A stretch of 64,000 bases of DNA from Cryobacterium sp. Y57 (GCF_002929505.1 NZ_PJJL01000069.1:169829-233828), one strand, 5' to 3'; numbered from the stretch's first letter, positions 53,444 to 62,317 are shown. Notes: generated from the sequence alone by a model not told the origin. A program made the numbers and translations.

Positions 53444-53600
53444 CTTTCTCTGCTTGCTAGTGTTTATATGGGATGCAAGGGCTTCGGATGCTGGCTAAAA
53501 CAGGTCGAAAATATCGGGTAGTCAAGCCATTACCTCAGCCATTAGCGCTCAATCCCTTCTCGATCGAACTTTTTCTACATTCCCCGAACTGGTCACACCA
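53415..53600. other. Probable prophage end (attL or attR region)
   Basis: The 3' half of tRNA-Thr and the following non-coding 150 bases mark the switch from host genes to prophage genes. Base composition becomes less GC-rich after the tRNA. The core cannot be delimited because the other end of the prophage is outside the window. Confidence 0.5.
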
Positions 53601-53644
53601 AGAAAACGCCCCGCCACCCAATCCAAAGGACTGAGCAGCGGGGC
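53601..53644 (-). terminator. Late-operon terminator of the prophage
   Basis: GCCCCGC (53638-53644 read on the minus strand) pairs with GCGGGGC (53608-53614), followed by GTTTTCTT. It is 17 bases after the holin stop and ends the phage late operon. Confidence 0.85.
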
Positions 53645-53660
53645 ATTGTCGTACTAGGTC

Positions 53661-53945
53661 TTACGCGGCGAGCTTGATCTTCGTGAGCCATTCGTTCACG
53701 CCGGGGATCGCCATGATGCGAGCGAACGCACCAGCAACCGCGCCGATGGTTGCCACAGCACCAGTGGCCCATGCGAGCCATTCAGGCGGCAGGATCGCAG
53801 CGACCGCCTCGAGGAACTGCGGCGCGAGAACGGCTACAGCGGCGACTAGGGCTGCTGCACCGAGGATGGCACCAGCTACTGCCTGAAGAACTGTTCGGGC
53901 CGTAGCGGTCCACGGGCGGGCTACCTGTGTAGGTGTGGCGGTCAT
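53661..53945 (-). CDS. Holin
   Basis: This 94-residue protein has two membrane helices (VLQAVAGAILGAAALVAAVAVLAP and WLAWATGAVATIGAVAGAFARIMAI) and a short Lys-containing C-terminus (LTKIKLAA), the layout of small actinophage holins. It should permeabilise the membrane at the end of the lytic cycle so that the endolysin reaches the wall. AAGGAG lies before the ATG. It is the last gene of the phage late operon. Confidence 0.75.
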   Translation of the reverse strand: MTATPTQVARPWTATARTVLQAVAGAILGAAALVAAVAVLAPQFLEAVAAILPPEWLAWATGAVATIGAVAGAFARIMAIPGVNEWLTKIKLAA

Positions 53946-53954
53946 GAGGTCTCC

Positions 53955-54191
53955 TTAGATGATGCCGTCGGGCATTACGGGCGGTGGGGGCGGTGAGCCC
54001 TGGTAGATGTGATCGATCAGCTGCCGGTTGTAGTTCCATAGGATCTGGTTGCGCCGTTCGACCAGATCGACGCGGCCCTCTAGGTCACGGATGCGGCCGT
54101 ACGATCCGGCGCGACCGGTGACGCGAGATGTGAACCATGCGCCCGATGCGGCAATGGCGGCGACGATCGCCGTCAGTAGCCACTCAGGCAT
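53955..54191 (-). CDS. Small phage membrane protein of the lysis cassette
   Basis: This 78-residue protein has one N-terminal helix (WLLTAIVAAIAASGAWFTS) and a charged, probably coiled-coil segment (YGRIRDLEGRVDLVERRNQILWNYNRQL), ending in a Pro-rich tail. Its position between endolysin and holin suggests a role in lysis, such as a second holin or membrane regulator, but no family is recognised. Confidence 0.65.
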   Translation of the reverse strand: MPEWLLTAIVAAIAASGAWFTSRVTGRAGSYGRIRDLEGRVDLVERRNQILWNYNRQLIDHIYQGSPPPPPVMPDGII

Positions 54192-54251
54192 GGCGGCAGT
54201 AGTCGCAGCTCGGACCGCACGGGCAGGTGTTCGCCGGATTATGCCGGCAAC

Positions 54252-54926
54252 TCATGCGCGAATGGCGGCGAGGTTGTCGTTTACCGTCGAGACAAACGAG
54301 TCGAAGCGGGCATCGTCTACCGCCGTTGCGGGGCCGTAGACGGCGATTGCAACGTCAAGCTCGGCCTGCGTAGGAAGCGGGCGCACGGTCAACTCGCCCA
54401 CCTTGTAGTGCATGATCCCGGTGACCTTGCCTGAGCCGTCCGAGGCGTGCGTGGTGTGGAGAATGACCTTCATGGTTGATGATCCGATCTGCCGTGTGAC
54501 CGGCTGTGCGAGGGCGATGCGGGTTGCGGATGCGAGCGCAGAGCCGAGGTGTTCAAGCGGGTCGAGCTGTGTGCCGTCAGCGTCCCAGAGCTCTTGGTGG
54601 CTGTGGATGTACTTGGTGCCGGTGTTGCCCATCTCGGCGATAAGTTCGCGCTGTTCGACTCGCTGCCCGACCGTCACGAATTGCTTCTCGTGGTGAGCGA
54701 GTAGGGTGCGCCATCCGTCGTCATGCCGAATGACGATGCGCAACCCGTAGCTGCCCTGCCTGCCGACCGACACGACAACACCAGCAGCAGGCGCGCGAAT
54801 CTTAAGGTCGGCGGCGGTCTGATTGCCGTGGCCCTGGTCGATGCCGTTGTGCAGGAATCCGCGGCCGATGTCCTGCCGGAAGTGGGTAGTTATGCGGCCA
54901 CGTGCGGCGAGGATTATGCGGGGCAT
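54252..54926 (-). CDS. Phage endolysin with M23-type peptidase domain
   Basis: This 224-residue protein has an M23/LytM-like metallopeptidase domain. The first zinc ligands appear in FLHNGIDQGHGNQT (H-x3-D) and the second His pair in YIHSHQELWDADG (H-x-H). IRAPAAGVVVSVGRQGSYGLR and LLAHHEKQFVTVGQRV are typical flanking strands. The C-terminal 90 residues are a separate domain of unknown type, possibly wall binding. It should cut peptide cross-links. The ATG shares one base with the stop of the tail gene. Confidence 0.8.
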   Translation of the reverse strand: MPRIILAARGRITTHFRQDIGRGFLHNGIDQGHGNQTAADLKIRAPAAGVVVSVGRQGSYGLRIVIRHDDGWRTLLAHHEKQFVTVGQRVEQRELIAEMGNTGTKYIHSHQELWDADGTQLDPLEHLGSALASATRIALAQPVTRQIGSSTMKVILHTTHASDGSGKVTGIMHYKVGELTVRPLPTQAELDVAIAVYGPATAVDDARFDSFVSTVNDNLAAIRA

Positions 54927-55711
54927 TAGGCGTCCCGGTACACGAGCGTCATGCGGACCTGCGTGTTACTGCCACTCTGCCCGAACACTGCCACGTCGCC
55001 TGATGGGCTGAATGCCACAGCGCACGGTCCAGGTGCGCCGCCGATGCCCGACCATGCTCCGGTGGCTGAGTCGATGTGCGGTCGAAATCCGATCGGCATA
55101 GTGAACATCACGTCTCCGCCCAAGAACGCCGAGGACTTGGTAGCGATGATCCACGCCGTGACTAATCCGTTTTGTCGTGTAACGTCCTGGCTAGCAATGC
55201 TCCAACTGGATGCAATCTCCGTGATTACAGCAGTTGTGACAGCGAGTCGCGCGTCAATTCCCATCTCCCGCAGGTCGTAAAGTGCGACGTTCGTATTCGT
55301 AACGTTGACCCACGCCCACCACAATGGCTGATCATCGATCACGCCGGGGGTGGAGTTGATCGCTGGGTAAGTGGTCGGCGGCTTACTCGGAGTTGTGGAC
55401 GAGGTGGCTCCACCGGTAACCGCAACCAGTTCACACACGTTCGTCGCCCACGTGCGGCGCAGCACGATCAGGTGCCACTGTCCTGCTGCTGGCGCCGAGA
55501 ATGCCACCACTTCCGCAGCGGTAGAGGTAGCCACAACCCCCGGCACATATGCGTCACCGGCAGAAATTGAAACAGAGCGGATGCCTGTTACCTGAGTCGC
55601 CGCAAAATCGGCCGTGCTACTCACCGCAGACCGCACCCCGGCGAGGTTCATCAGCTTGGCGAACTGCGCCTCGTTCATGGTGCCGTCGAAACCAGATCCT
55701 GTGATTGCCAT
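54926..55711 (-). CDS. Phage tail appendage/baseplate protein
   Basis: This 261-residue protein has an N-terminal segment (GSGFDGTMNEAQFAKLMNLAG) and a Thr/Val/Ser-rich beta region (VTGIRSVSISAGDAYVPGVV; WHLIVLRRTWATNVCELVAVTGG) similar to tail-tip or receptor-binding proteins of actinobacterial siphophages, located before the endolysin. The C-terminus resembles a small jelly-roll-like domain (FRPHIDSATGAWSGIGG). Host-receptor binding is inferred from position. Confidence 0.65.
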   Translation of the reverse strand: MAITGSGFDGTMNEAQFAKLMNLAGVRSAVSSTADFAATQVTGIRSVSISAGDAYVPGVVATSTAAEVVAFSAPAAGQWHLIVLRRTWATNVCELVAVTGGATSSTTPSKPPTTYPAINSTPGVIDDQPLWWAWVNVTNTNVALYDLREMGIDARLAVTTAVITEIASSWSIASQDVTRQNGLVTAWIIATKSSAFLGGDVMFTMPIGFRPHIDSATGAWSGIGGAPGPCAVAFSPSGDVAVFGQSGSNTQVRMTLVYRDA

Positions 55712-55717
55712 GTCGTC

Positions 55718-57010
55718 CTACCTGCTCGTTGAAAGTCGTCGTTGTGCAGCGGCAAGCTGCGAAATAGCCCGTGCGAAAAGCACGTCGGGGTCGTCGGTGC
55801 GATCGCCGACCTGCGGGGTTGCCGTTGCGCCCGTGGTTTTGTTCCATGTGAGATTCACGGCCAGAATCTGATCAGTGAATCGGACGCCGTTTGCCATGAC
55901 TGATATATGATCGCCACGCCGAAACCCGCCCGGTGCGTACTGGAATTGTGGCGTTTCGGAGAGGCTCAGTGATAGGCCAGCGGTCGGTGCACCATCCGAA
56001 AGACCCTTCGCGCCCGCCGCGTTCAGGTAGATCCTGAAAGCGTTTTTATCGGCCGTGGAGACTTCATCACGCAGCAGGTAATACTTCGCGATCCGATATT
56101 GATCAGCGAGCGTGTCCGGCCAATTCAGGGTCGAGCCCGTAGCATCCCGGAATACTTCGATGATGTCGCCGTACTCATCCTCAATCCCGGTCGCATCGCG
56201 CACCTCCCAGAACGCCCGTGCAACATTCTCGCCAGGGCCGCCTATGATCATGCGGGTTGCGGTCGGGTACTGCTGCGACCAGTCGCCATCGAGTACCACG
56301 CCAGAATCCACAGTCAGGTCCAGAGGCCATGTTGTCGGCTCCCACACCTCGGCGGTAATGGTCGGGGATACACCATCATGCTGAAGACTGAGGCCCAAGC
56401 CGGTTTCAAGCAAAAGTCCCGCCAGCGCCTCATCCAGCGGCGCCATTCGCACTGGCAAAATATCATCGGAGGCGTAAGGAAAGGGAATGCGGAACTGGTT
56501 GGGCGCGACAGTCACGGGCCTTCCAAGCCGCTCGATCATGTTTACAGATATGAGGTCCTTAATGGCTCCTTCTGCCGAGTCGCCACCCGTGAGGTAGTAG
56601 TGGGCTTTGCTGAGCGTTACGGTGGCACCTGAATTGAAATAGATATTCGACTGTGCTGTGTCGCTCATAGAGACTGGTGAAAGATTCTTATCCGGCGCCA
56701 CCCAGCCGAGGGTGTTCGGCAGGAGCCGGTAGTCGTCCTCCACTTGGAAGATGACCGTGCCGAACTCTGCCACCTTCCCCGTGGGATGCCGCAGCGGGCC
56801 GGACATCTCGTGCCCGCCCTTGTACGTGATCCGGCAGCGCGCACCCTTCGCCAACATGAACGGCAGCATCTCGTCAGACGCTGAAACTTCGATCTCACCC
56901 GTCCCCACTGCATTGAATTGCGGCGTGAGATCCAGCCGAATCGGATCGGCAAGATTCCCCAGCCACTTGAACGCCTTGTCGAAAATCTGCACCACGAATG
57001 GTGATTCCAT
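55718..57010 (-). CDS. ReqiPepy6 Gp37-like minor tail protein
   Basis: This 430-residue protein starts MESPFVVQIFDKAFKWLGNL and has SASDEMLPFMLAKGARCRITY and LDLTVDSGVVLDGDWSQQYP segments typical of Gp37-like tail proteins, which form part of the tail tip (Tal-like). The start shares a base with the stop of the Dit-like gene. It ends VGDRTDDPDVLFARAISQLA, a family feature. Confidence 0.75.
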   Translation of the reverse strand: MESPFVVQIFDKAFKWLGNLADPIRLDLTPQFNAVGTGEIEVSASDEMLPFMLAKGARCRITYKGGHEMSGPLRHPTGKVAEFGTVIFQVEDDYRLLPNTLGWVAPDKNLSPVSMSDTAQSNIYFNSGATVTLSKAHYYLTGGDSAEGAIKDLISVNMIERLGRPVTVAPNQFRIPFPYASDDILPVRMAPLDEALAGLLLETGLGLSLQHDGVSPTITAEVWEPTTWPLDLTVDSGVVLDGDWSQQYPTATRMIIGGPGENVARAFWEVRDATGIEDEYGDIIEVFRDATGSTLNWPDTLADQYRIAKYYLLRDEVSTADKNAFRIYLNAAGAKGLSDGAPTAGLSLSLSETPQFQYAPGGFRRGDHISVMANGVRFTDQILAVNLTWNKTTGATATPQVGDRTDDPDVLFARAISQLAAAQRRLSTSR

Positions 57011-57879
57011 CAGAAAGCCCTTCTGTATTGCGGGAAGAAAGCGACCTGCACGGAACCGGCACCATTCAGCACAATGTCAACCGGGACCGAACCGCCCCGA
57101 GGAATCTGCGCAAACTGGATCGATGAGAAATTGAAGAATGGAACGATCGTTCCCACGCCGGCCACCCACTTCCGGGCAACCTGCACAGTCGGATTCGTAT
57201 CAATCACCAAGCTCTCACCCGCCGCTAACGACAACGTGGCTGAGATAACCGACCCGCCCACATTGATGGAAAAGCTCACAGCCGGACCATAAACAGTCAG
57301 TGTCGGCCATGCCGGAGTGTCGCCAGGATTCGAAATAGTTGCGCCATCCACCGTCGACGCTGAGCCGATCGTGAAGACGAAATTAGAACCGGGCGGCGCG
57401 TAGAAGGTTCCCGTGTCGGCGGCTGTCTGGAAAACCTTCGAGGATAAAGGGCCACGCCAAAACGGCTTGTCAGCGATGAGGGAGATGCCGGCGACCTCGA
57501 TGCCGCGCTGAGACGGATCAAAGGTGTACGGCTTGCCAGCATCAGGCGCGTATCGACACTCCAAAGATCGAGACACACCATCATGTGTCACCGTCCAGAG
57601 TCCATACTCACCTGGAATCAAAGACCGCCAAAACCGTTCCTGATTCGCCTTCCAGTCCGTCATCCCAGCATGAATTGCCACTGGCCAGAAAGCATCACGC
57701 GGACCAGTGGATATGCCGCCGAGCCGCTGGCCATCAAGCGCGGGACTAGACCGAACATATTCAATCGTCGCTGCGTCCCCCATTCCCTCAATGCCGCCAT
57801 CCGTAACGAATAGCCCCGAAGATGGAGTGGACAAATCGACCACTTCGCCATCAGGGCTTGTCCATGTGTGAGTGATCAC
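57010..57879 (-). CDS. Phage distal tail (Dit-like) protein
   Basis: This 289-residue protein has an N-terminal Dit-like beta domain (THTWTSPDGEVVDLSTPSSG; RDAFWPVAIHAGMTDWKANQ, then ERFWRSLIPGEYGLWTVTHD) and a C-terminal galectin-like beta region (PTLTVYGPAVSFSINVGGSV). Siphophages place this gene after the tape measure, as here. The start overlaps the tape-measure stop (GTGA). Confidence 0.75.
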   Translation of the reverse strand: MITHTWTSPDGEVVDLSTPSSGLFVTDGGIEGMGDAATIEYVRSSPALDGQRLGGISTGPRDAFWPVAIHAGMTDWKANQERFWRSLIPGEYGLWTVTHDGVSRSLECRYAPDAGKPYTFDPSQRGIEVAGISLIADKPFWRGPLSSKVFQTAADTGTFYAPPGSNFVFTIGSASTVDGATISNPGDTPAWPTLTVYGPAVSFSINVGGSVISATLSLAAGESLVIDTNPTVQVARKWVAGVGTIVPFFNFSSIQFAQIPRGGSVPVDIVLNGAGSVQVAFFPQYRRAF

Positions 57880-60323
57880 GCGATACCGACCTTTCGCACA
57901 TTGATGGACGCAAGAGCACGCCGCTTTTTCTTCGTGATTTCGGCCTCGACATCGGCAGCAGTAAGCCCCATCGGTCCCGTGAAGACGTAGGAGTCACCAC
58001 CTGGCGATCCGTAACCTCCAGACGCCGAAGCCGACCCGTAAACGGACGCATCAACCCGCGGCGTGAATGCGCCCACGTTGACCGACGAGAGCATGGAGCC
58101 AACGTCAGGAATAGAGTCCTCAAGGCCCGCACTGAATTGGTCGCCGATCGCCTCACCAGCAGTGAGGACATCGCGCCAGCCCGAACCAGAGAACGGGCCG
58201 CGCTTAGCCGGCGAGTGCGGAAAAAAGCCACCCACGAAATCCATAACGCCGCCGACCGCATCGCCTACGTTGTCGAGCATGCCAGTGATGCCGTCAATGA
58301 ATCCCTGAATGAGATCAGCGCCCGCGTTCACGAGAAATGAACCCATGTTTCCGAGCACGCCTAGAACTTTGCCAGGGAGCTGGCGGATGAATCCGACGAC
58401 ATTTTCGACGCCGGTTGAAACAGCACCAGTCACCCCGGACCACATCCGAGCAAAGAACGACACCAGGCTAGATCCGAACGCCGCGAACCGGACAAGGATC
58501 GAGGAAATGAAGTTAACGATTAGCCCGATCGCCCCCGAGATGAATCCGGAAAAGAATCCGGTTACAGACGACCACATATCCGATACCGTCGACAGAATCG
58601 AGACGCCGAGGCCGATATAAAATCCGATGATTTTAGACACGAATCCCACGACGAGGTCGATCGCCCCACCGATGAAGTCAGAGAAGAACTGTGTCACGGA
58701 TTGCCACATGGCCTGGACTGCAGCCACAACGTTCACGCCGAAGTCCACGAACATTCCCACGGTATTCGTGAAGAAGTCCACGAACATACCGATGGTGTTG
58801 GTGAAGAAATCGGAGAACATTCCTATGCTATTTACGAAAATGTCGACCATGACCTTCCACGCGTCCTGGAAGAACGTGGTCTGAGTCGCGACCCAGATAA
58901 TCGCGGCAACCAGAGCAATGATCGCCAAGACGATGATCCCGATCGGGTTTAGCGCCATGACCCCGTTGAGGACCGCCTGCACGCCAGCCCAGAGGACCGT
59001 AGCGCCACGAACGATTGCCATGGTGGCCGTGTAGAGCTGGAACGCTATGACGGCCGCACCGATTGCCACAGCGAACGCGAGCACCACTTGCACGTTGTCG
59101 GCAAGCCACCCCGCGAACGCAATGAGGGGCGGGAGTACGTTGGTAAGAATGCCGGCGAGGATGGCAACCAGTGCGCCGCTGAGTGCAGTAATCGACGGCA
59201 TGATGTCCACCAGTGCCGAGCCGAGCGCACCAGCCAGAGCAGCCGCAAGACCGGCAAAAGCCAAGACGAGTCCGGGTAGCTGAGGCCCGATCGCTGCGAA
59301 AATCAGCGACAGAGGAGAGAACGCCTCCCACAGGGTGACGAGTTGCGGCAAAAGCGTAGCCAGGATCGGCGCGAGCAGGGCAAAAGCGGGCGCTATGCTG
59401 GTCTGGAAAAAGTTGATCAGCGGTTGGAAGAATCCCATGAACCCGGCAACTGCGGCCGGAGTTTCGCCACCCGTCAACATGCCGGCGAGCCCTTGAAATG
59501 CGGGCACTACGGAACGGTTCAGGAAGCCAACGACCGTAGTTGCGATCGGCAGAAAGATTGCGCCGAACGTGGTGGATAGGTTCTCCATGCCAGCAGACAG
59601 AATGCGCTGCTGGTTAGCAAGACCGCCCGAGGTCTTAGCGAAGTCGCCCTGCTGAATGCCCGTCTGAGCCATGATCTCGGCTTGAGACGCGAGTACCTTC
59701 TGCTGCGCGGTCAGTGCGCCCGTGCCCGAGTAGATCCCGAGCTCAGTTGCACGCGCCTTCAGGGCCGCATCATCAAGCAGCACGCCGTACTGTCGGAGCG
59801 GTTCGGACTCGCCACGGAGACCAGCACCGAGCGCTTCGATCGCGGCCTCAGGGGTCGTGTTGTTGAACGATGCGAGGTCAGCCGCGAGCGTAATGAAGTC
59901 TGTCGAGAACCCTGCAAGATCATCCCCGCCGAGCCCGGCAGCCTTACCGAACACGCCGAAGACACGTGCTGCGTCTAGGGTCTGATTCGTGGACTGCCCA
60001 AGAGATGCCGCCGAGCCTGCTGCAAACTTCTGAATCGTCGCATCAGCCGAACCGAAGACGGCCGTGATTGCCGTGCCAGCCTCGGCAAGGTCGGATGCGT
60101 TCGTGATCGAGTCACTGATGATCTTGCCAATGCCGAGGCCGGCGAAGGCAGCAGCGAGGGGTCCGGCTAGTTTGCCGACGGACCCGAGCACGCCCGAATT
60201 GATACCCTTGCCAGCCGCGCGACCAGCATCAGGCCCGGCATCGCTGAACTCCTTGGCCAGTTTGGATTTGAGGCCTCGAGTCGACGGGACGATATCAACG
60301 AAAGCTTCATACAGTGACGCCAT
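57876..60323 (-). CDS. Phage tail tape measure protein
   Basis: This 815-residue protein sets tail length. The N-terminal part is Ala/Gly-rich and helical (AFVDIVPSTRGLKSKLAKEF; NASDLAEAGTAITAVFGSAD, typical of TP901-type tape measures). Several hydrophobic stretches lie between residues 320 and 500. Repeats around VNSIGMFSDFFTNTIGMFVD and FFTNTVGMFVDFGVNVV form a near-tandem array at about residues 495-530. The C-terminus is disordered. GGGAGG precedes the ATG. It is by far the longest gene of the phage module. Confidence 0.9.
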   Translation of the reverse strand: MASLYEAFVDIVPSTRGLKSKLAKEFSDAGPDAGRAAGKGINSGVLGSVGKLAGPLAAAFAGLGIGKIISDSITNASDLAEAGTAITAVFGSADATIQKFAAGSAASLGQSTNQTLDAARVFGVFGKAAGLGGDDLAGFSTDFITLAADLASFNNTTPEAAIEALGAGLRGESEPLRQYGVLLDDAALKARATELGIYSGTGALTAQQKVLASQAEIMAQTGIQQGDFAKTSGGLANQQRILSAGMENLSTTFGAIFLPIATTVVGFLNRSVVPAFQGLAGMLTGGETPAAVAGFMGFFQPLINFFQTSIAPAFALLAPILATLLPQLVTLWEAFSPLSLIFAAIGPQLPGLVLAFAGLAAALAGALGSALVDIMPSITALSGALVAILAGILTNVLPPLIAFAGWLADNVQVVLAFAVAIGAAVIAFQLYTATMAIVRGATVLWAGVQAVLNGVMALNPIGIIVLAIIALVAAIIWVATQTTFFQDAWKVMVDIFVNSIGMFSDFFTNTIGMFVDFFTNTVGMFVDFGVNVVAAVQAMWQSVTQFFSDFIGGAIDLVVGFVSKIIGFYIGLGVSILSTVSDMWSSVTGFFSGFISGAIGLIVNFISSILVRFAAFGSSLVSFFARMWSGVTGAVSTGVENVVGFIRQLPGKVLGVLGNMGSFLVNAGADLIQGFIDGITGMLDNVGDAVGGVMDFVGGFFPHSPAKRGPFSGSGWRDVLTAGEAIGDQFSAGLEDSIPDVGSMLSSVNVGAFTPRVDASVYGSASASGGYGSPGGDSYVFTGPMGLTAADVEAEITKKKRRALASINVRKVGIA

Positions 60324-60374
60324 GGGTGTCCTCCCGTGAGATTGAGTCGAAATCTCGCGGGAGAACGAGCCATG

Positions 60375-60779
60375 CTATTCAGTGCTTTGCGGGCGAAGAA
60401 TGGCGCGAACGTCCTCGATGGAACGCCGAACCATCTTCTTCCCGCCGATCTTGTTTTTCGTGTCAGGCCACGGGCGAGGCATCGGCTTAGGTCGATGCTT
60501 AGACGCCGCGGCATGAGCGAGGTCGAACGACTGTGCGAGGATGATCCATTCGCGCGAGACTGGGTGCTCCCAGCCCGCTACAGCCGCATGGAGCCACGAC
60601 GAGGGGTCCTTGAGTAGCGACTTGCACAGATGCCACGCTTCGATGTAGACGATGCCGTATCCGATTTCCAGATAGGACAGTCCGAACCGCTCGCGGAAAT
60701 CTCGCGCGAGCGGTTCGGTGTGATCCTCTACGAGGCCGAGGAGGCCGAGGATTCCCCCGGCTTCATTCCCTGCATCCAA
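60375..60779 (-). CDS. Tail assembly chaperone, frameshifted C-terminal part (T-like)
   Basis: This frame (134 residues if started at the TTG) begins inside the end of the G-like gene and is probably translated as an extension by -1 frameshifting at 60752-60758. The sequence after the slip (GILGLLGLVEDHTEPLARDF) continues to a basic C-terminus (RPKPMPRPWPDTKNKIGGKK). Position just before the tape measure is the classic place of the G/GT pair. Confidence 0.75.
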   Translation of the reverse strand: MDAGNEAGGILGLLGLVEDHTEPLARDFRERFGLSYLEIGYGIVYIEAWHLCKSLLKDPSSWLHAAVAGWEHPVSREWIILAQSFDLAHAAASKHRPKPMPRPWPDTKNKIGGKKMVRRSIEDVRAILRPQSTE

Positions 60780-60988
60780 TCATTGAAAATGTCGGCTACC
60801 TCTTTGGCCTCCATGTCGTCCAATGCGTCGAGCGCTTCAGCATCTGCGACAAGTTCGATCACGTTGAATGCGTAATCGACGTCATCGCGTGCATTGCGCG
60901 CCTTGCGAAGTACGCCGGATTTGACGACTTTTGGGAGGGTGTAGTCCTTGCCATCATTGCCGGTGAAGTGGAAGAGTTCGAGCGCCAT
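60728..60988 (-). CDS. Tail assembly chaperone (G-like)
   Basis: This 86-residue acidic protein starts MALELFHFTGNDGKDYTLPK and ends MKPGESSASSAS. It should bind the tape measure during tail assembly. AAGGAT precedes the ATG. The last codons include a slippery site that allows a longer GT product. Length and acidity fit known G-like chaperones. Confidence 0.75.
   Translation of the reverse strand: MALELFHFTGNDGKDYTLPKVVKSGVLRKARNARDDVDYAFNVIELVADAEALDALDDMEAKEVADIFNDWMQGMKPGESSASSAS
60752..60758 (-). promoter_or_regulatory. Probable -1 ribosomal frameshift site
   Basis: On the minus strand GGGGGAA lies in the G frame as CCG GGG GAA; a -1 slip continues as GGA ATC into the T frame, which stays open to 60375. 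Slip sites of this kind are used for tail-chaperone frameshifting in tailed phages. Confidence 0.65.
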
Positions 60989-61073
60989 GGGAGATCCTTA
61001 AGTTGGGAGTTGTGGGAGATGTTGAAACGCTGGCCGGGATATCTCCCGATCACCCGGCCAGCGGTCTTTGGGC

Positions 61074-61880
61074 CTAGGCGCGCGTGTACGCCTTAGCAGT
61101 GGATGCTCCAGCAGAAGTGGTTACGATGATCGGCGCAGAACCCGCAGTGCCACTGGGCAGGGTGATGTATATCTTCGTTGCCGAGATCACGTCGAATCCG
61201 GTTGCAGAGACGCCGCCGATGGTGATGCCGGTTACACCGCTGAATCCGGTACCAACAAGGGTCACAACTTCGCCCGTGGTCTGGCTGGCAGGCAGCGCAG
61301 ACGTGATCGTGGGAACGACGGTAGCGGCAAGCGAGCTGTACCACTTCTTGACAGATCCGGGCTTGCCTGAACCGGCGATGTCAGTGACGACGGCGCACGT
61401 GATGGTGACTTCGTAGCCGATGGCGACGCCGTTTGCGTAAACCTGATCTCCGACTTCGGTAACCTGAGCTTCGGGAGCGTAGGCTCGCACGATGTCGTTG
61501 CCGTCGATCACGTCGAGGTTCAGCTCGAAAAGTGGGCGCTCCTTCATCGGGTTCACGACGATCGAACCATCCGCGGCCACGTCAGCGCCGTAGTAGAGCG
61601 CCACCGTGTCTTTGTTAGTCTGAATCAGCACTAGCTGGTAGGTGGTTTCGCCCTCGGTGATGACGGTGCGCACGGCCTTGCCGTTCTGCCACGCGCGGAT
61701 CTTCTCGCTGCTCTGCGCAGTGGCTTCGGTCACGCCGTCCTCGCTCACATAGCCGAGGTCGACCCACGGAGCGGCAAGAGTCGAAGCGGACGACGTGGGC
61801 GGGGTGCTAGTGCTGTAGGGTGCGGTGGAAACGATGCCGTCTACGGCAACGCGAACTTCACTGGTGGATTGTCCAGCCAT
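61074..61880 (-). CDS. Major tail protein with C-terminal IPT/TIG Ig-like domain
   Basis: This 268-residue protein has an N-terminal tail-tube domain of about 180 residues (STSEVRVAVDGIVSTAPYST; DLGYVSEDGVTEATAQSSEK, typical of siphophage major tail proteins). A C-terminal IPT/TIG Ig-like domain follows (PTITSALPASQTTGEVVTLV; GTGFSGVTGITIGGVSATGF). Such extra domains decorate the outside of tails and may bind cell-surface sugars. AAGGAG precedes the ATG. Confidence 0.85.
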   Translation of the reverse strand: MAGQSTSEVRVAVDGIVSTAPYSTSTPPTSSASTLAAPWVDLGYVSEDGVTEATAQSSEKIRAWQNGKAVRTVITEGETTYQLVLIQTNKDTVALYYGADVAADGSIVVNPMKERPLFELNLDVIDGNDIVRAYAPEAQVTEVGDQVYANGVAIGYEVTITCAVVTDIAGSGKPGSVKKWYSSLAATVVPTITSALPASQTTGEVVTLVGTGFSGVTGITIGGVSATGFDVISATKIYITLPSGTAGSAPIIVTTSAGASTAKAYTRA

Positions 61881-61906
61881 GATTTATCTCCTTAGGTGAG
61901 GCGGTT

Positions 61907-62317
61907 TTAGTAGTCGACACCGCGGGCAGATACCCGAAATGTGAAGAAGAAGTGCACGAGATCCTCGTTACCGACCACGTAGGCCGGATCGTCAGGGATC
62001 GAATAGGGACCGCTGAATGAATCAGTGGCGGTGATTGGTTGACCGTCAGCGCACGACCGCAGAACGGCCATGCAGAGCAGTGCGAGAAGTTCGGCATCTT
62101 GGCGCCGAGCCCATACGTTGATGCCGTAGCGCCGGCGAGTTTGAACGCCATCGTCAGGGCCGGAATCGTCCCGAACCGTGACCATGCGCGCCGTCTTCGT
62201 CGCGGGAAGCTCAGGGCCGACCGTGACGCCCGACGCATAGGCCAGGGGAGACGCTGTGAGGGCCGTACGCAAGACGGCGCACAGCTTGCCGGTGGTTGGG
62301 GGGAACAGGGTCTTCAT
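61907..62317 (-). CDS. Phage tail terminator-like protein
   Basis: This 136-residue protein lies between the HK97-gp10-like gene and the major tail gene, where siphophages place the tail terminator. Visible segments are KTARMVTVRDDSGPDDGVQT and YGINVWARRQDAELLALL, and the C-terminus HFFFTFRVSARGVDY. The ATG overlaps the stop of the preceding gene (ATGA). The family assignment rests mostly on position and size. Confidence 0.65.
   Translation of the reverse strand: MKTLFPPTTGKLCAVLRTALTASPLAYASGVTVGPELPATKTARMVTVRDDSGPDDGVQTRRRYGINVWARRQDAELLALLCMAVLRSCADGQPITATDSFSGPYSIPDDPAYVVGNEDLVHFFFTFRVSARGVDY

Noticed and set aside
53278..53460. 60-codon open frame overlapping tRNA-Thr
   Set aside because: The frame runs through the tRNA; no ribosome site or family match.
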